The translations under genes and the position numbers were made by a program. Shown here one piece after another: positions 9,699 to 17,682 of a stretch of DNA of 64,000 nucleotides. The notes under the pieces are model-generated. The model was not told where the DNA came from. It saw nothing but the letters and a program-made list of their open reading frames with translations, and made no database searches. Position 1 is the stretch's first letter; each line of letters begins with the position of its first letter. Origin of the DNA: Pseudomonas sp. DTU12.3 (lineage in GTDB: Bacteria; Pseudomonadota; Gammaproteobacteria; Pseudomonadales; Pseudomonadaceae); assembly GCF_004124275.1 (NCBI RefSeq), contig NZ_CP027218.1, positions 3,351,501 to 3,415,500 of the forward strand, given 5' to 3'.

Positions 9699-10625
9699 TT
9701 GCCAACCATTCTGGAACCTGGGGAAATCGAAGCGGCGGCGAGTTCGCCGCCGTTTCTGCATCTGCCGCCTTCGAACCTGTTTGCGCTGCGGGCTGATCGC
9801 CTGGAGCAACTGGCCGAAGGGCATGCACTGGCGGAATATTTGCGGCTGATTGCCGGATTGTGTCGGGTGCAGCAGCAGGTATTCGATGATCCGCCGCTGA
9901 CGGCGCCCTTTGATCAGCAACGGATCGAGGCGTGTCAGCAGCATGGTTTGCCGCCGTTCGCCGCCGATACGCTGATCCGCGAAGACGCGTGGCAGGCGTA
10001 TCTCGATGCGCTGTTGCAACGTTATGTCCCTGATGAGCAACCCGCCGTGGTTGATGCGCTGACGGCGTTGCGGGTCGCCAGTTCCGGACAGTTGCGTTCG
10101 TGGGGCGTGGCGTTGGTCAGTGGTCAATATTCGATGGTGCCGGCGCAACTGGTGCCGTTTCTCGGCGCGGCGCTGCAAACGGCGTGGAGCCATTGGTTGC
10201 TCAGCGCACCGAATCTGCAACTGAAACCCGGTGACAGTCTCAGCCAATGCCCGGCTTGCGGTTCACCGGCGATGGCGGGGGTGATCCGCCATCGCGGCAA
10301 GCACAACGGTTTGCGTTATCTGGTGTGTTCGCTGTGTGCCTGCGAATGGCATGTGGTGCGGGTCAAGTGCGTGTACTGCGAGTCGAGCAAAGGTCTGGAT
10401 TATTTCAGCCTTGAGGATGATCGCCACGCCGCCAATCAGGCGCCGCTGCGGGCGGAGGTCTGTCCGGGCTGCAACAGTTATCTGAAGCTGGTTTATCTGG
10501 AAAACGATGCCGACGCCGAGGCGTTGTCGGCTGATTTGAGCAGCCTGCTGCTGGACATGCGTCTGGCGCAGGATGGTTATCAGCGTCTGGCACCGAATCT
10601 GTTGCTGGCACCGGGAGACGAGTGA
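9699..10625 (+). CDS. fdhE: FdhE, formate dehydrogenase accessory protein
   Basis: This 308-residue cytoplasmic accessory protein is required for activity of Tat-exported formate dehydrogenases; in E. coli, FdhE binds the catalytic subunit before export. The C-terminal half carries the expected rubredoxin-like cysteine pairs: CPACGSP, CSLCACEW, CVYC and CPGCNSY. The start is a TTG 3 bases after the fdnI stop, with an AAAAAGG Shine-Dalgarno 8 bases upstream; no in-frame ATG fits better. It is the last gene before a 298-bp repeat-filled gap, so the fdnGHI-fdhE transcript may end here while sel genes follow. Confidence 0.93.
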   Translation: MPTILEPGEIEAAASSPPFLHLPPSNLFALRADRLEQLAEGHALAEYLRLIAGLCRVQQQVFDDPPLTAPFDQQRIEACQQHGLPPFAADTLIREDAWQAYLDALLQRYVPDEQPAVVDALTALRVASSGQLRSWGVALVSGQYSMVPAQLVPFLGAALQTAWSHWLLSAPNLQLKPGDSLSQCPACGSPAMAGVIRHRGKHNGLRYLVCSLCACEWHVVRVKCVYCESSKGLDYFSLEDDRHAANQAPLRAEVCPGCNSYLKLVYLENDADAEALSADLSSLLLDMRLAQDGYQRLAPNLLLAPGDE

Positions 10626-10638
10626 CGAGAGCAAACCT

Positions 10639-10897
10639 GTGGGAGGGAGCCTGCTCCCGAAGGGGCCATTTCAGCTACATCAGCTTTGACTGACTTACCG
10701 CCTTCGCGAGCAGGGATTGGTTGCGTGCACTCATTTTGCAGGCCGCCCCAAAACAATGTGGGAGCGAGCCTGCTCGCGAAGGCGTGAGGTCAGTCACAAC
10801 CACCTAACGGGCACACCGCTTTCGCGAGCAGGCTCGCTCCCACAGTGCGTCTACACTTCTGAAACCCTTGTGGGAGGGAGCTTGTTCCCGAAGGGGC
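10639..10897. repeat. REP cluster between fdhE and selA
   Basis: The 298-bp gap (10626-10923) is almost all repeat. It contains a TGTGGGAGGGAGC-type unit at 10639, a full inverted REPIN at 10757-10844 (TGTGGGAGCGAGCCTGCTCG and its complement), and a third unit at 10869-10897. I see no gene or clear terminator in it. A selA Shine-Dalgarno (AGGAG, about 10911) follows. Confidence 0.85.
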
Positions 10898-10923
10898 TGT
10901 TTCAGTGGAATCAGGAGTGGCTG

Positions 10924-12336
10924 ATGTCTTCCAGCGTTGCCCTGCGGTTGCCGTCTATTGACGGGTTGTTGCGTCACCCGGCGTGTGCGCCGTTGGCCGA
11001 GCGTTACGGCCGGGATTCGTTACTGACGGGGCTGCGTCAGCTGCTCGACGAGCTGCGGCCCGGCGTGTTGAACGGGCAATTATCAGTCGTGGAAATCAGC
11101 CCCGAAGTGCTCGCCGGCCGCGTCGGCGAGCGTCTGGCCCAGCAGCAACGCAGCAACGTGCGTCGAGTGTTCAATCTCACCGGCACCGTTTTGCACACTA
11201 ATCTGGGTCGTGCATTGTTGCCGGACGAAGCCATCGACGCCGTACAAATGGCCGCGCGTTATCCGCTCAACCTCGAATTCGATCTGGCCAGCGGCAAGCG
11301 CGGTGATCGTGATGACTTGATCGAAGGCCTGATCCGCGAACTGACCGGCGCCGAAGCCGTCACCGTGGTCAACAATAATGCCGCCGCCGTGCTGCTGACG
11401 CTCAACAGTCTCGGCGCGCGCAAGGAGGGCATTATCTCGCGCGGTGAGCTGATCGAAATCGGCGGCGCCTTTCGCATCCCCGACATCATGGCCCGTGCCG
11501 GCGTGCGGCTGCATGAGGTCGGCACGACCAATCGGACCCATGCTCGCGACTATGAAGCAGCGATCAGTCCACGTAGCGGATTGATCATGCGCGTGCATGC
11601 GAGCAACTACAGCATCGAAGGGTTTACCACGCGGGTGCCCACCGCCGAACTCGCCGAGTTGGCGCATCGGCATGGCTTGCCGCTGCTGGAGGATCTCGGT
11701 AGCGGCAGTCTGCTGGATTTGACGCGTTGGGGCCTGCCGGCGGAACCGACGGTGCGCCAGGCATTGCTGGATGGCGCGGACATCGTCACCTTCAGCGGTG
11801 ACAAATTGCTCGGCGGACCGCAGGCGGGGTTGATCGTCGGGCGTAAAGAACTGATCGCGAAGATCAAGAAGAACCCGTTGAAGCGCGCGTTGCGCGTGGA
11901 CAAACTGACTTTGGCGGCGCTGGAAGCGGTGCTCGGTCTGTACCGCGATCCGGATCGGCTGGCCGAACGTCTGCCGAGTTTGCGGTTGCTGACTCGCCCG
12001 CAGGCGGACATCTTCGCGCAGGCTTCACGGGTGCAGCCCTTGATGGCTGAGCTGTTGGGTGAAAGCTGGCAAGTCAGTGCAGTCGAGGCTTTGGGCATGA
12101 TCGGCAGCGGCAGCCAACCAGTGGCGCGCTTGCCGAGTGCGGCATTGTGCATGCGCCCGCAAGTCTCCAAGCGTTTACGCGGTCGTTTTCTGCTTAATCT
12201 GGAAGCGGCGCTACGTGCATTACCGATCCCGGTGCTCGGTCGTATCGACGACGATGCGCTGTGGCTCGATCTGCGCCAACTCGATGATGAACCGGCATGG
12301 CTCGCGCAATTGCCGCAGTTGCAGGTCGATCAGTGA
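10924..12336 (+). CDS. selA: L-seryl-tRNA(Sec) selenium transferase
   Basis: This 470-residue PLP enzyme converts seryl-tRNA(Sec) to selenocysteyl-tRNA(Sec) using selenophosphate. The PLP-lysine motif [14 protein letters not shown] places the Schiff-base lysine at residue 294, next to E. coli Lys295. The motif [13 protein letters not shown] and the N-terminal domain typical of SelA are visible. The ATG at 10924 gives a start [19 protein letters not shown] that fits the family; longer in-frame extensions run into REP sequence. The stop overlaps the selB GTG start by 4 bases (GTGA). Confidence 0.96.
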   Translation: MSSSVALRLPSIDGLLRHPACAPLAERYGRDSLLTGLRQLLDELRPGVLNGQLSVVEISPEVLAGRVGERLAQQQRSNVRRVFNLTGTVLHTNLGRALLPDEAIDAVQMAARYPLNLEFDLASGKRGDRDDLIEGLIRELTGAEAVTVVNNNAAAVLLTLNSLGARKEGIISRGELIEIGGAFRIPDIMARAGVRLHEVGTTNRTHARDYEAAISPRSGLIMRVHASNYSIEGFTTRVPTAELAELAHRHGLPLLEDLGSGSLLDLTRWGLPAEPTVRQALLDGADIVTFSGDKLLGGPQAGLIVGRKELIAKIKKNPLKRALRVDKLTLAALEAVLGLYRDPDRLAERLPSLRLLTRPQADIFAQASRVQPLMAELLGESWQVSAVEALGMIGSGSQPVARLPSAALCMRPQVSKRLRGRFLLNLEAALRALPIPVLGRIDDDALWLDLRQLDDEPAWLAQLPQLQVDQ

Positions 12337-14249
12337 TCGTCGGCACGGCGGGGCACATCGACCACGGCAAGACGTCGCTGCTGCAAGCGCTGACCGGGCA
12401 AACCGGCGACCGCCGCCCGCAGGAACGTGAACGCGGGATGACCATCGACCTCGGTTATCTCTATGCCGAACTTGAACCGGGGGCAGGCCTCACCGGGTTT
12501 ATCGATGTGCCCGGCCACGAGAAATTCACCCACAACATGCTCGCCGGCGCGCAAGGCATCGATCTGGTGTTGTTGGTGGTCGCTGCGGATGACGGCGTGA
12601 TGCCGCAGACCCGCGAGCATCTGGCGATTGTCGAATTGCTCGGGATTCCCCGCGCCTTGGTGGCGATCAGCAAATGCGACCGGGTCGAGACGGGCAGGGT
12701 GGAAGAGGTGCAACGTCAGGTGCTCGATCTGCTGGAGGCCGGGCCGTTTGCCGAGGCGCCGGTTGTGATTGTGTCGAGCGTGACCGGGCAGGGCGTTGAT
12801 GAACTGCGTGAGACGTTGTTGCACACGCAGCGTGAAGTATTGGAGCGCAGTCGCGAAGGTGGTTTTCGCCTAGCCATTGATCGTGCGTTCAGCGTGGCCG
12901 GCGCGGGGATTGTGGTGACCGGCACCGCGCTGTCGGGCGAGGTTTCGGTGGGCGATAAACTCACGCTCGGGCCAATCGGGAAATCGGTGAAAGTGCGTGG
13001 ATTGCACGCGCAGAATCAGGCTGCCGAGCAAGCCTTCGCTGGGCAACGGGTGGCGCTGAATTTGAGCGGCGAACGCCTTGAGCTGGCGCAGATCCATCGC
13101 GGGCAATGGCTGTTGTCGGAGTGGTTGCACGCCCCGACTCAACGCGTGGATATCGAATTTCGATTGCTGCCGGGCGAACGGACTTTCGAGCATTTTCATC
13201 CGGTGCATGTGCACCTCGGCACGCAGGACGTGATCGCGCGGGTGGCGCTGCTCGAAGGATCGCGGCTGACTGCTGGCGAGCGCATGTTCGCGCAACTGCT
13301 GATCAACGCGCCGGTGCATGCGGTGAGGGGCGATCGGCTGATCCTGCGTGATTCCAGCGCTCAGCGCACCCTTGGCGGTGGGCGCGTACTGGATCCGTTT
13401 GCCCCGACCCGACAGCGCCGCAGCCTTGAGCGGTTGGCGCAGTTGCAGGCGTTGGCTGACAGCGAAAGTTTTGAGCAGGCGTTGCCAGCGTTGCTTGATC
13501 ACAGCGCTGGCGGCCTCGGCCCGCAACGGCTGGAGCGCCAATTCAATCGGCCGCGCGCAACCTGGTCACTGCCTGAGAATGTGCGCCTGATCAACACCCG
13601 CCAAGGGCCGGTGCTGTTCAACGTGCAACGCTGGGGGCAGCTGAAATTCACCTTGCTGGAACAACTGGCGAAGTTTCACGAACTGGAGCCCGATCAGATG
13701 GGCCCGGACCGCGATCGCTTGCGGCGCTTCAGTGGTCTGGCGCTGGAACGTTCGACGTTTGCCAGTTTGCTCGATGAGTTGCGTGAATCCGGTGCGATCA
13801 CCGCCAGCGGCCCTTGGCTGCATCTGCCCGATCATCAGGTGCGCCTGAATACCGAAGACGAAACCCTGTGGAAGCAGATGCAACCGTTGTTTGCAAACGC
13901 TGGATTCGATCCGCCGTGGGTACGCGATGTGGCAAAAGCGCTCGCTCAGGACGATGCCGTGGTGCGCCTGCTGTTGCGCAAACTGGCGCGCCTGGGGTTG
14001 ATGCATCAAGTGGTGCGCGACCTGTTCATCAGCGACACCGTGCTCAGGCAAATGGCAACCGTGCTGCTGCAACTGGCCGAGGAAAATCCGCAGATCCAGG
14101 TGACAACCTTCCGCGATGCGCTAGGCTTGGGACGCAAACGCAGTATTCAGTACCTCGAATACTTCGACCGCATCGGCCTGACCCGACGCCTCGGCGAATC
14201 CCGCCAGATCCGCCCCGACAACGCGCTGGCCAACGCTGATACACACTGA
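12333..14249 (+). CDS. selB: Selenocysteine-specific elongation factor SelB
   Basis: This 638-residue GTPase delivers selenocysteyl-tRNA(Sec) to the ribosome at UGA codons marked by a SECIS hairpin. The G1 motif [12 protein letters not shown] lies at residues 4-15, then DVPGHEKF (G3) and SKCDR (G4), followed by EF-Tu-like domains II and III. The C-terminal third has the winged-helix repeats that bind SECIS RNA. The GTG at 12333 overlaps the selA stop and gives [14 protein letters not shown], matching known SelB N-termini. An upstream ATG at 12297 would add 12 residues inside selA. The tRNA-Sec gene starts 6 bases after the stop. Confidence 0.96.
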   Translation: MIVGTAGHIDHGKTSLLQALTGQTGDRRPQERERGMTIDLGYLYAELEPGAGLTGFIDVPGHEKFTHNMLAGAQGIDLVLLVVAADDGVMPQTREHLAIVELLGIPRALVAISKCDRVETGRVEEVQRQVLDLLEAGPFAEAPVVIVSSVTGQGVDELRETLLHTQREVLERSREGGFRLAIDRAFSVAGAGIVVTGTALSGEVSVGDKLTLGPIGKSVKVRGLHAQNQAAEQAFAGQRVALNLSGERLELAQIHRGQWLLSEWLHAPTQRVDIEFRLLPGERTFEHFHPVHVHLGTQDVIARVALLEGSRLTAGERMFAQLLINAPVHAVRGDRLILRDSSAQRTLGGGRVLDPFAPTRQRRSLERLAQLQALADSESFEQALPALLDHSAGGLGPQRLERQFNRPRATWSLPENVRLINTRQGPVLFNVQRWGQLKFTLLEQLAKFHELEPDQMGPDRDRLRRFSGLALERSTFASLLDELRESGAITASGPWLHLPDHQVRLNTEDETLWKQMQPLFANAGFDPPWVRDVAKALAQDDAVVRLLLRKLARLGLMHQVVRDLFISDTVLRQMATVLLQLAEENPQIQVTTFRDALGLGRKRSIQYLEYFDRIGLTRRLGESRQIRPDNALANADTH

Positions 14250-14255
14250 GTTCAA

Positions 14256-14351
14256 GGAAGGCAATCGCGCCCGGTGGCGCGGCCGGGCTTCAAACCCGGT
14301 TGGGGACGGCATCCGTTCCCGGGCAGGTTCGACTCCGGCTGCCTTCCGCCA
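14256..14351 (+). tRNA. selC: tRNA-Sec, anticodon TCA
   Basis: This 96-base tRNA has an 8-bp acceptor stem (GGAAGGCA paired with TGCCTTCC) and encoded CCA (ends GCCA at 14351). The anticodon loop is CTTCAAA with TCA at 14290-14292. It has a long variable arm (about 14301-14323) and the T-loop GGTTCGACTCC. The extended acceptor stem and long variable arm are diagnostic of bacterial selenocysteine tRNA and close to E. coli selC. It lies 6 bases after selB and is probably cotranscribed and processed. Confidence 0.97.
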
Positions 14352-14365
14352 GTTTCCGAAAAAGC

Positions 14366-14521
14366 AAAAGATCGCAGCCTTCGGCAGCTCCTACATCGAA
14401 CTAAGGAGCTTGATCGTTCCCACGCTCCGCGTGGGAATGCCTCAACGGACGCTCCGCGTTCGGATTCGTAAGGGACGCGGAGCGTCCCGGGCTGCATTCC
14501 CACGCAGAGCGTGGGAGCGAT
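14366..14521. repeat. Composite intergenic repeat after selC
   Basis: A half REP (AAAAGATCGCAGCCTTCGGC..., 14366-14394) is followed by a GC-rich palindromic block of short inverted repeats such as CCCACGCTCCGCGTGGG, GGGACGCGGAGCGTCCC and CCCACGCAGAGCGTGGG. A near-identical block with the same half REP recurs at 47443-47552. The gap from 14352 to 14600 holds no gene that I can see. Confidence 0.85.
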
Positions 14522-14600
14522 CTGTAATCCCCTGCAGGCCTTCGCCTGCTCGCGATGGAGATTTTCAAACCCGATTTAGCAGGAGGTAAACCAGGACGAA

Positions 14601-14890
14601 TCAGAGATTACGCTGCGCATCCATTTGATCATGCAGAACCCTGATGATCGCAATTCCGTACGCAGTGATTCGAAAATAAATCATATGCCTCTCCACCCGA
14701 CAGCGGCGGTAGCCTATCGCGCATCGTCGCAGGCCGGCGTTGTTTTCGGGCGCTCTGCCAACTGTGCAAATGAAGAAATAAGGACGTCAATATAGCTATT
14801 GCCTTGATCCACGCCCCACCGGCGAACGGTGTAAATGCAGATTGCCTCAAGGTCAGCTTCGGCAGCGGGCGTCAGACGATATTCACTCAT
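14601..14890 (-). pseudogene. parE: parE toxin gene, frameshifted
   Basis: Reading from the ATG at 14890 gives MSEYRLTPAAEADLEAICIY...QLAERPKTTPACDDAR and then TAG at 14714-14716. The rest of a ParE/RelE-type toxin continues in another frame (GYRRCRVERHMIYFRIT, then GIAIIRVLHDQMDAQRNL) to TGA at 14601-14603. The 290-bp total is one base short of a full codon count, so a single-base deletion around 14713-14722 explains the break. ParE normally has about 95-100 residues and acts as a gyrase poison. Here only the first 58 residues can be made, without the C-terminal strands, so the toxin is probably inactive. It overlaps the parD stop by 8 bases. A sequencing error is the main alternative. Confidence 0.83.
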
Positions 14891-15128
14891 GCGTGATTAA
14901 CATTCTCTGTTTGAATGCAACAGGATCGAATGGTCGCGGTTTTCCGCTGGACTCACCCTCACGAAGCGCTGCACGAATAGTTTCGATTTCAGCGTTGCGT
15001 TCCTGTTCACGGCGGATCAGATCGCGGATGTACTCGCTGTCGTTGATGTAATTACCGGCTTCGATCTGGGCTCTGATCCAGTGGCCTTGCTGGTCAGTCA
15101 AGGTGATGGTTTTTCGTACGGTTACCAT
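14883..15128 (-). CDS. parD: ParD-family antitoxin
   Basis: This 81-residue antitoxin of the ribbon-helix-helix type starts MVTVRKTITLTDQQGHWIRA, the beta strand and helices that bind DNA. A charged C-terminal tail (RDLIRREQERNAEIETIRAA) would wrap the toxin. In this family ParD neutralises ParE and represses the operon. Its last codons overlap the parE start by 8 bases (ATGAGTGA), the usual antitoxin-first arrangement. Since the partner toxin is frameshifted, this gene may survive as an orphan antitoxin. A GGAGG-like sequence precedes the start (rc of 15129-15145 contains CCTCCGGAGG). Confidence 0.88.
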   Translation of the reverse strand: MVTVRKTITLTDQQGHWIRAQIEAGNYINDSEYIRDLIRREQERNAEIETIRAALREGESSGKPRPFDPVAFKQRMLITHE

Positions 15129-15202
15129 GAGCAGGCCTCCGGAGGATGGTCGAATGTGCGCGAAAGCAAAAAGCGGAGAACGTGGTCTGGCCCTGTTTAG
15201 CT

Positions 15203-15234
15203 CTGTGGCGAGAGCGGTCGCTCCCTCGCCACAG
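15203..15234. repeat. REP-like inverted repeat, possible terminator
   Basis: CTGTGGCGAG (15203-15212) and CTCGCCACAG (15225-15234) are perfect complements around 12 bases. The element lies 16 bases beyond the stop of the DUF6124 gene and could form a 3' hairpin on its transcript, though no T run follows. Confidence 0.6.
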
Positions 15235-15250
15235 GATCACCGGGTACAGA

Positions 15251-15610
15251 TCAGCCCGGCAATTCCAGATTATCCATCACCCGATTCACCGCCAGCTCGC
15301 CGAGCATGATCAGTTGCGCGATACCCAACAGCGTTCTGCGTTGCGACGCGGGTATGAGGTGGGCGAAGTCATGGGCGATGGCTCTGGCGGAGGCGAGTGT
15401 TTCGCTGGCATCGGCCAGCAGCTCCTCATTTTTGAAGTCCGCGGTGACGGCGTACATCCGGCGGGTTTTACGTTGCGGTGGGGTCGAGCCGGGTGGGCAG
15501 AGGTAGTGATCGAGGGCGCGTTCGGCAGCGTCATTGAGCTTTTTTGAATCGAGGGATTCGTAGGGCGAGGCGAGATCGGTTTCGGGTGGGTTGGGTGTTG
15601 GTTTGATCAT
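15251..15610 (-). CDS. DUF6124 family protein
   Basis: This 119-residue soluble protein starts MIKPTPNPPETDLASPYESL, a highly characteristic N-terminus of DUF6124 proteins, which I know mainly from Pseudomonas, often in several copies per genome. A middle region (KLNDAAERALDHYL) and a C-terminal helical region (ETLASARAIAHDFAHLIPAS and LIMLGELAVNRVMDNLE) follow. Function is unknown. The ATG at 15610 has AAGGAG just upstream (rc of TTTAAAGCTCCTTG), which decides the start over a longer in-frame reading to 15760. It is preceded by about 400 bp of unusual leader sequence. Confidence 0.88.
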   Translation of the reverse strand: MIKPTPNPPETDLASPYESLDSKKLNDAAERALDHYLCPPGSTPPQRKTRRMYAVTADFKNEELLADASETLASARAIAHDFAHLIPASQRRTLLGIAQLIMLGELAVNRVMDNLELPG

Positions 15611-16012
15611 GTTTAAAGCTCCTTGATTGCTGGAGCCGCCACATTTCGCTGCGAAACGAAGGGAGGTGGCAGCTGTACGCAGGTTCGCAGACCGGGAATC
15701 AAGGTACCCGGCATACCCGAAGGTATCCCGCGCACAGCCGCCATGAAGCACCATTGCCATAAATCGTTGATGGCAACGAACTGGAGCGCTGTGCGCCTTG
15801 ATTGATCCGGGCTGCGAAACCCGATCGCTGATTCGTCAGCGACCGACCCACAATAGAACCCGCCCCCAAGGCGCACAAGCCGGCGGATTCTGGCGTAGCT
15901 GTAGGCAATGGCGCAAGGATGTGTAGCCTGGAAGGCGTGTCTGGAGGTGTCTTTTAAACGCCTGCGTTTAAAAGGCTGGCAAGTGAGCTCCCACACCTGG
16001 ATTGCGTTTCGG
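15611..16012 (-). other. Long 5' region of the DUF6124 gene, no confident gene
   Basis: About 400 bp separates the OprD-type porin stop from the DUF6124 start. Minus-strand frames are open here (up to 127 codons), but their translations look like non-coding composition (Arg, Pro and Cys rich, no domain). A perfect inverted repeat, TTTTAAACG CCTG CGTTTAAAA, sits at 15952-15973 and may be a porin terminator or a regulatory palindrome. The region could be a long untranslated leader. Confidence 0.4.
15952..15973. terminator. Perfect palindrome, possible terminator or operator
   Basis: Nine-base arms TTTTAAACG and CGTTTAAAA surround a 4-base loop, 40 bases past the stop of the oprD-like gene on the minus strand. 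On either strand the stem ends in a short A/T run, so it may act as a weak terminator for the porin transcript. It could instead be an operator for the DUF6124 leader. Confidence 0.45.
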
Positions 16013-17308
16013 TCAGAATCTCAGCGGATACTGCACCACCACATAAACCCGGTCGATATCATCCCCAGCCTGCGCCTCATTGGCCCGGTGCGAAACGTGC
16101 GAGACCTGCACCGACAGATCCTTCGCCGCCCCCGACTGTACGACGTACTTCAGATCAATATCCCGCTCCCAATGTTTGCCGCCATCACCTTGCTGCGGCT
16201 GATACCCGCCGCTGTCCGCGTCAAACGGGTTATACGCGCCGCCCTTGGGCGCGTGGGTGCCGTCGATGTGGTTGCCGGTTACGTAGCGGCTCATGAAAGT
16301 CAGGCCCGGGATGCCGAAGGCGCCGAGGTCGAGGTCGTAGCGTGCTTGCCAGGAGCGTTCGCCGGCGCCGTTGAAGTCGGCGTATTTGATCGAGTTGGCC
16401 AGATAAATCGAATCGCCACCGACGAAATCGAACGGCGTGTCGCCATCGATCCGTTGCCAGCCGAGCATCACGCCGTGGGCACCGAAGGTGTATTTGCCGG
16501 ACAGGCTGAACGCGGTGGTGTCGATGGCGCCGGCCAGCGCCCGGCCGGTGTCACGGGTGCGGTAGAGGTTAGCGTCGAGCAGCACACCGGATTGCTTGAA
16601 GTGCAGATTGGCGTAGTACTGCTGCCAGGTGTCGCTGAGTTCCGAGGCGTACAACGAGCCGCCGACGGGGCTGTCGTCGAACAGATCGGCGCCGAGGAAG
16701 CTGATCCCGCCTGCCTCGGTGTTGGCGCCATAGCCGTAAAAATCGCCGTGGCTGGATGAACTGTCCTGATTCTTGAAGGCGGTGAAGTGTCCCGCCGTGA
16801 GACTGACGTTGTCGATCTCGTGGCTGGTTAACAGAAAACCACTGGCGTATTCCGGTTGCAGGCGTTTGTCCGAGGTATCGAAAACCGGGGTTTCGACGGT
16901 CATTTCACCGAACGCGAACGTGGTCCGTGACAGCTTTAATTTGAATGCACCGCCCGCGTCGGAATAATCCGCTTCGCTGCGACCGTTGCTGTCGACCGGC
17001 AGTAAACCGGTGCCGGAATGGCCTTTGCCGCCATCCAGTTTCAAACCGAGAAAAGCATGGGCATCGACACCGAAACCGACACTGCCCGGCGTGAAGCCCG
17101 ACGTAAATGTGCCGATGAATCCTTGCGTCCATTCCTGCTTGTAGTTTTTGCCGGTGGGCGAGGGCGATCGGTAGTCGTTGCTCAGAAAGAAGTTGCGGCT
17201 GAGTACGTCGGTTTTTGCATCGTCGAGCAAACCACTGGCGCTGGCGGTTGCCTGCAGACCGCAGAGCAAAGTGAGCAGGCTGAGACGCGAAGGGGCACGG
17301 TCGATCAT
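16013..17308 (-). CDS. OprD-family outer membrane porin
   Basis: This 431-residue porin has a signal sequence (MIDRAPSRLSLLTLLCGLQATASA), after which the mature protein begins SGLLDDAKTDVLSRNFFLSNDYR, the typical OprD/OpdX start. The body has alternating aromatic and polar strands and ends YVVVQYPLRF with a terminal Phe, as expected for an 18-strand beta-barrel. OprD members take up basic amino acids (OccD) or aromatic acids (OccK). The substrate cannot be decided here, although the neighbouring SpuC-like transaminase would be compatible with an amine or amino acid. The ATG at 17308 was chosen to give a proper signal peptide. Confidence 0.92.
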   Translation of the reverse strand: MIDRAPSRLSLLTLLCGLQATASASGLLDDAKTDVLSRNFFLSNDYRSPSPTGKNYKQEWTQGFIGTFTSGFTPGSVGFGVDAHAFLGLKLDGGKGHSGTGLLPVDSNGRSEADYSDAGGAFKLKLSRTTFAFGEMTVETPVFDTSDKRLQPEYASGFLLTSHEIDNVSLTAGHFTAFKNQDSSSSHGDFYGYGANTEAGGISFLGADLFDDSPVGGSLYASELSDTWQQYYANLHFKQSGVLLDANLYRTRDTGRALAGAIDTTAFSLSGKYTFGAHGVMLGWQRIDGDTPFDFVGGDSIYLANSIKYADFNGAGERSWQARYDLDLGAFGIPGLTFMSRYVTGNHIDGTHAPKGGAYNPFDADSGGYQPQQGDGGKHWERDIDLKYVVQSGAAKDLSVQVSHVSHRANEAQAGDDIDRVYVVVQYPLRF

Positions 17309-17397
17309 GGTCAGTGGCCAGCAATTAAGTGGGCTGAATGATCGAGTGATATCCGCTAACAAGATTGAGCCGATGTGCTGAATTGCACTGGCGCCAT

Positions 17398-17672
17398 CGC
17401 TGGCAGGCCAGCTCCCACAGGGTTTGGGTCGCTCACCCAATCCGGGGGCAGCCCAAATCATTGTGGGAGCTGGCCTGCCAGCGATAGCGGTGGGTCAGTT
17501 AGCGTCTTTGGTACAGGCAGTCCGCAGGGTTGGCTCCCACAGGGATTTGGGTCGCTCACACAATCCCGGGCAACCCAAATCCTTGTGGGAGCTGGCCTGC
17601 CAGCGATAGCGGTGGGTCTGCAACATCAATGTCGCAGAACTACTGCTATCGCGAGCAGGCTCACTCCTACAT
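17398..17672. repeat. REP array between the OprD porin and SpuC genes
   Basis: At least four units of CTGGCAGGCCAGCTCCCACA or its complement TGTGGGAGCTGGCCTGCC alternate. Longer flanking direct copies (GATTTGGGTCGCTCAC and variants; CCAGCGATAGCGGTGGGTC at about 17479 and 17599) lie between them. The last unit is a degenerate GCGAGCAGGCTCACTCCTAC. Gene-free intergenic DNA upstream of the porin and downstream of spuC. Confidence 0.85.
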
Positions 17673-17682
17673 AAGTGACGGG

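Noticed and set aside
14352..15250. Integrated island at selC (tRNA attachment site)
   Set aside because: No integrase, no duplicated 3' tRNA end seen nearby; only repeats and a TA pair.
15613..15996. 127-codon minus-strand frame upstream of DUF6124
   Set aside because: Arg/Pro/Cys-rich translation with no domain or ribosome-binding site; treated as leader sequence.
17398..17672. CRISPR-like array
   Set aside because: Units are inverted and of REP type, spacers are not uniform, and no cas genes are present.
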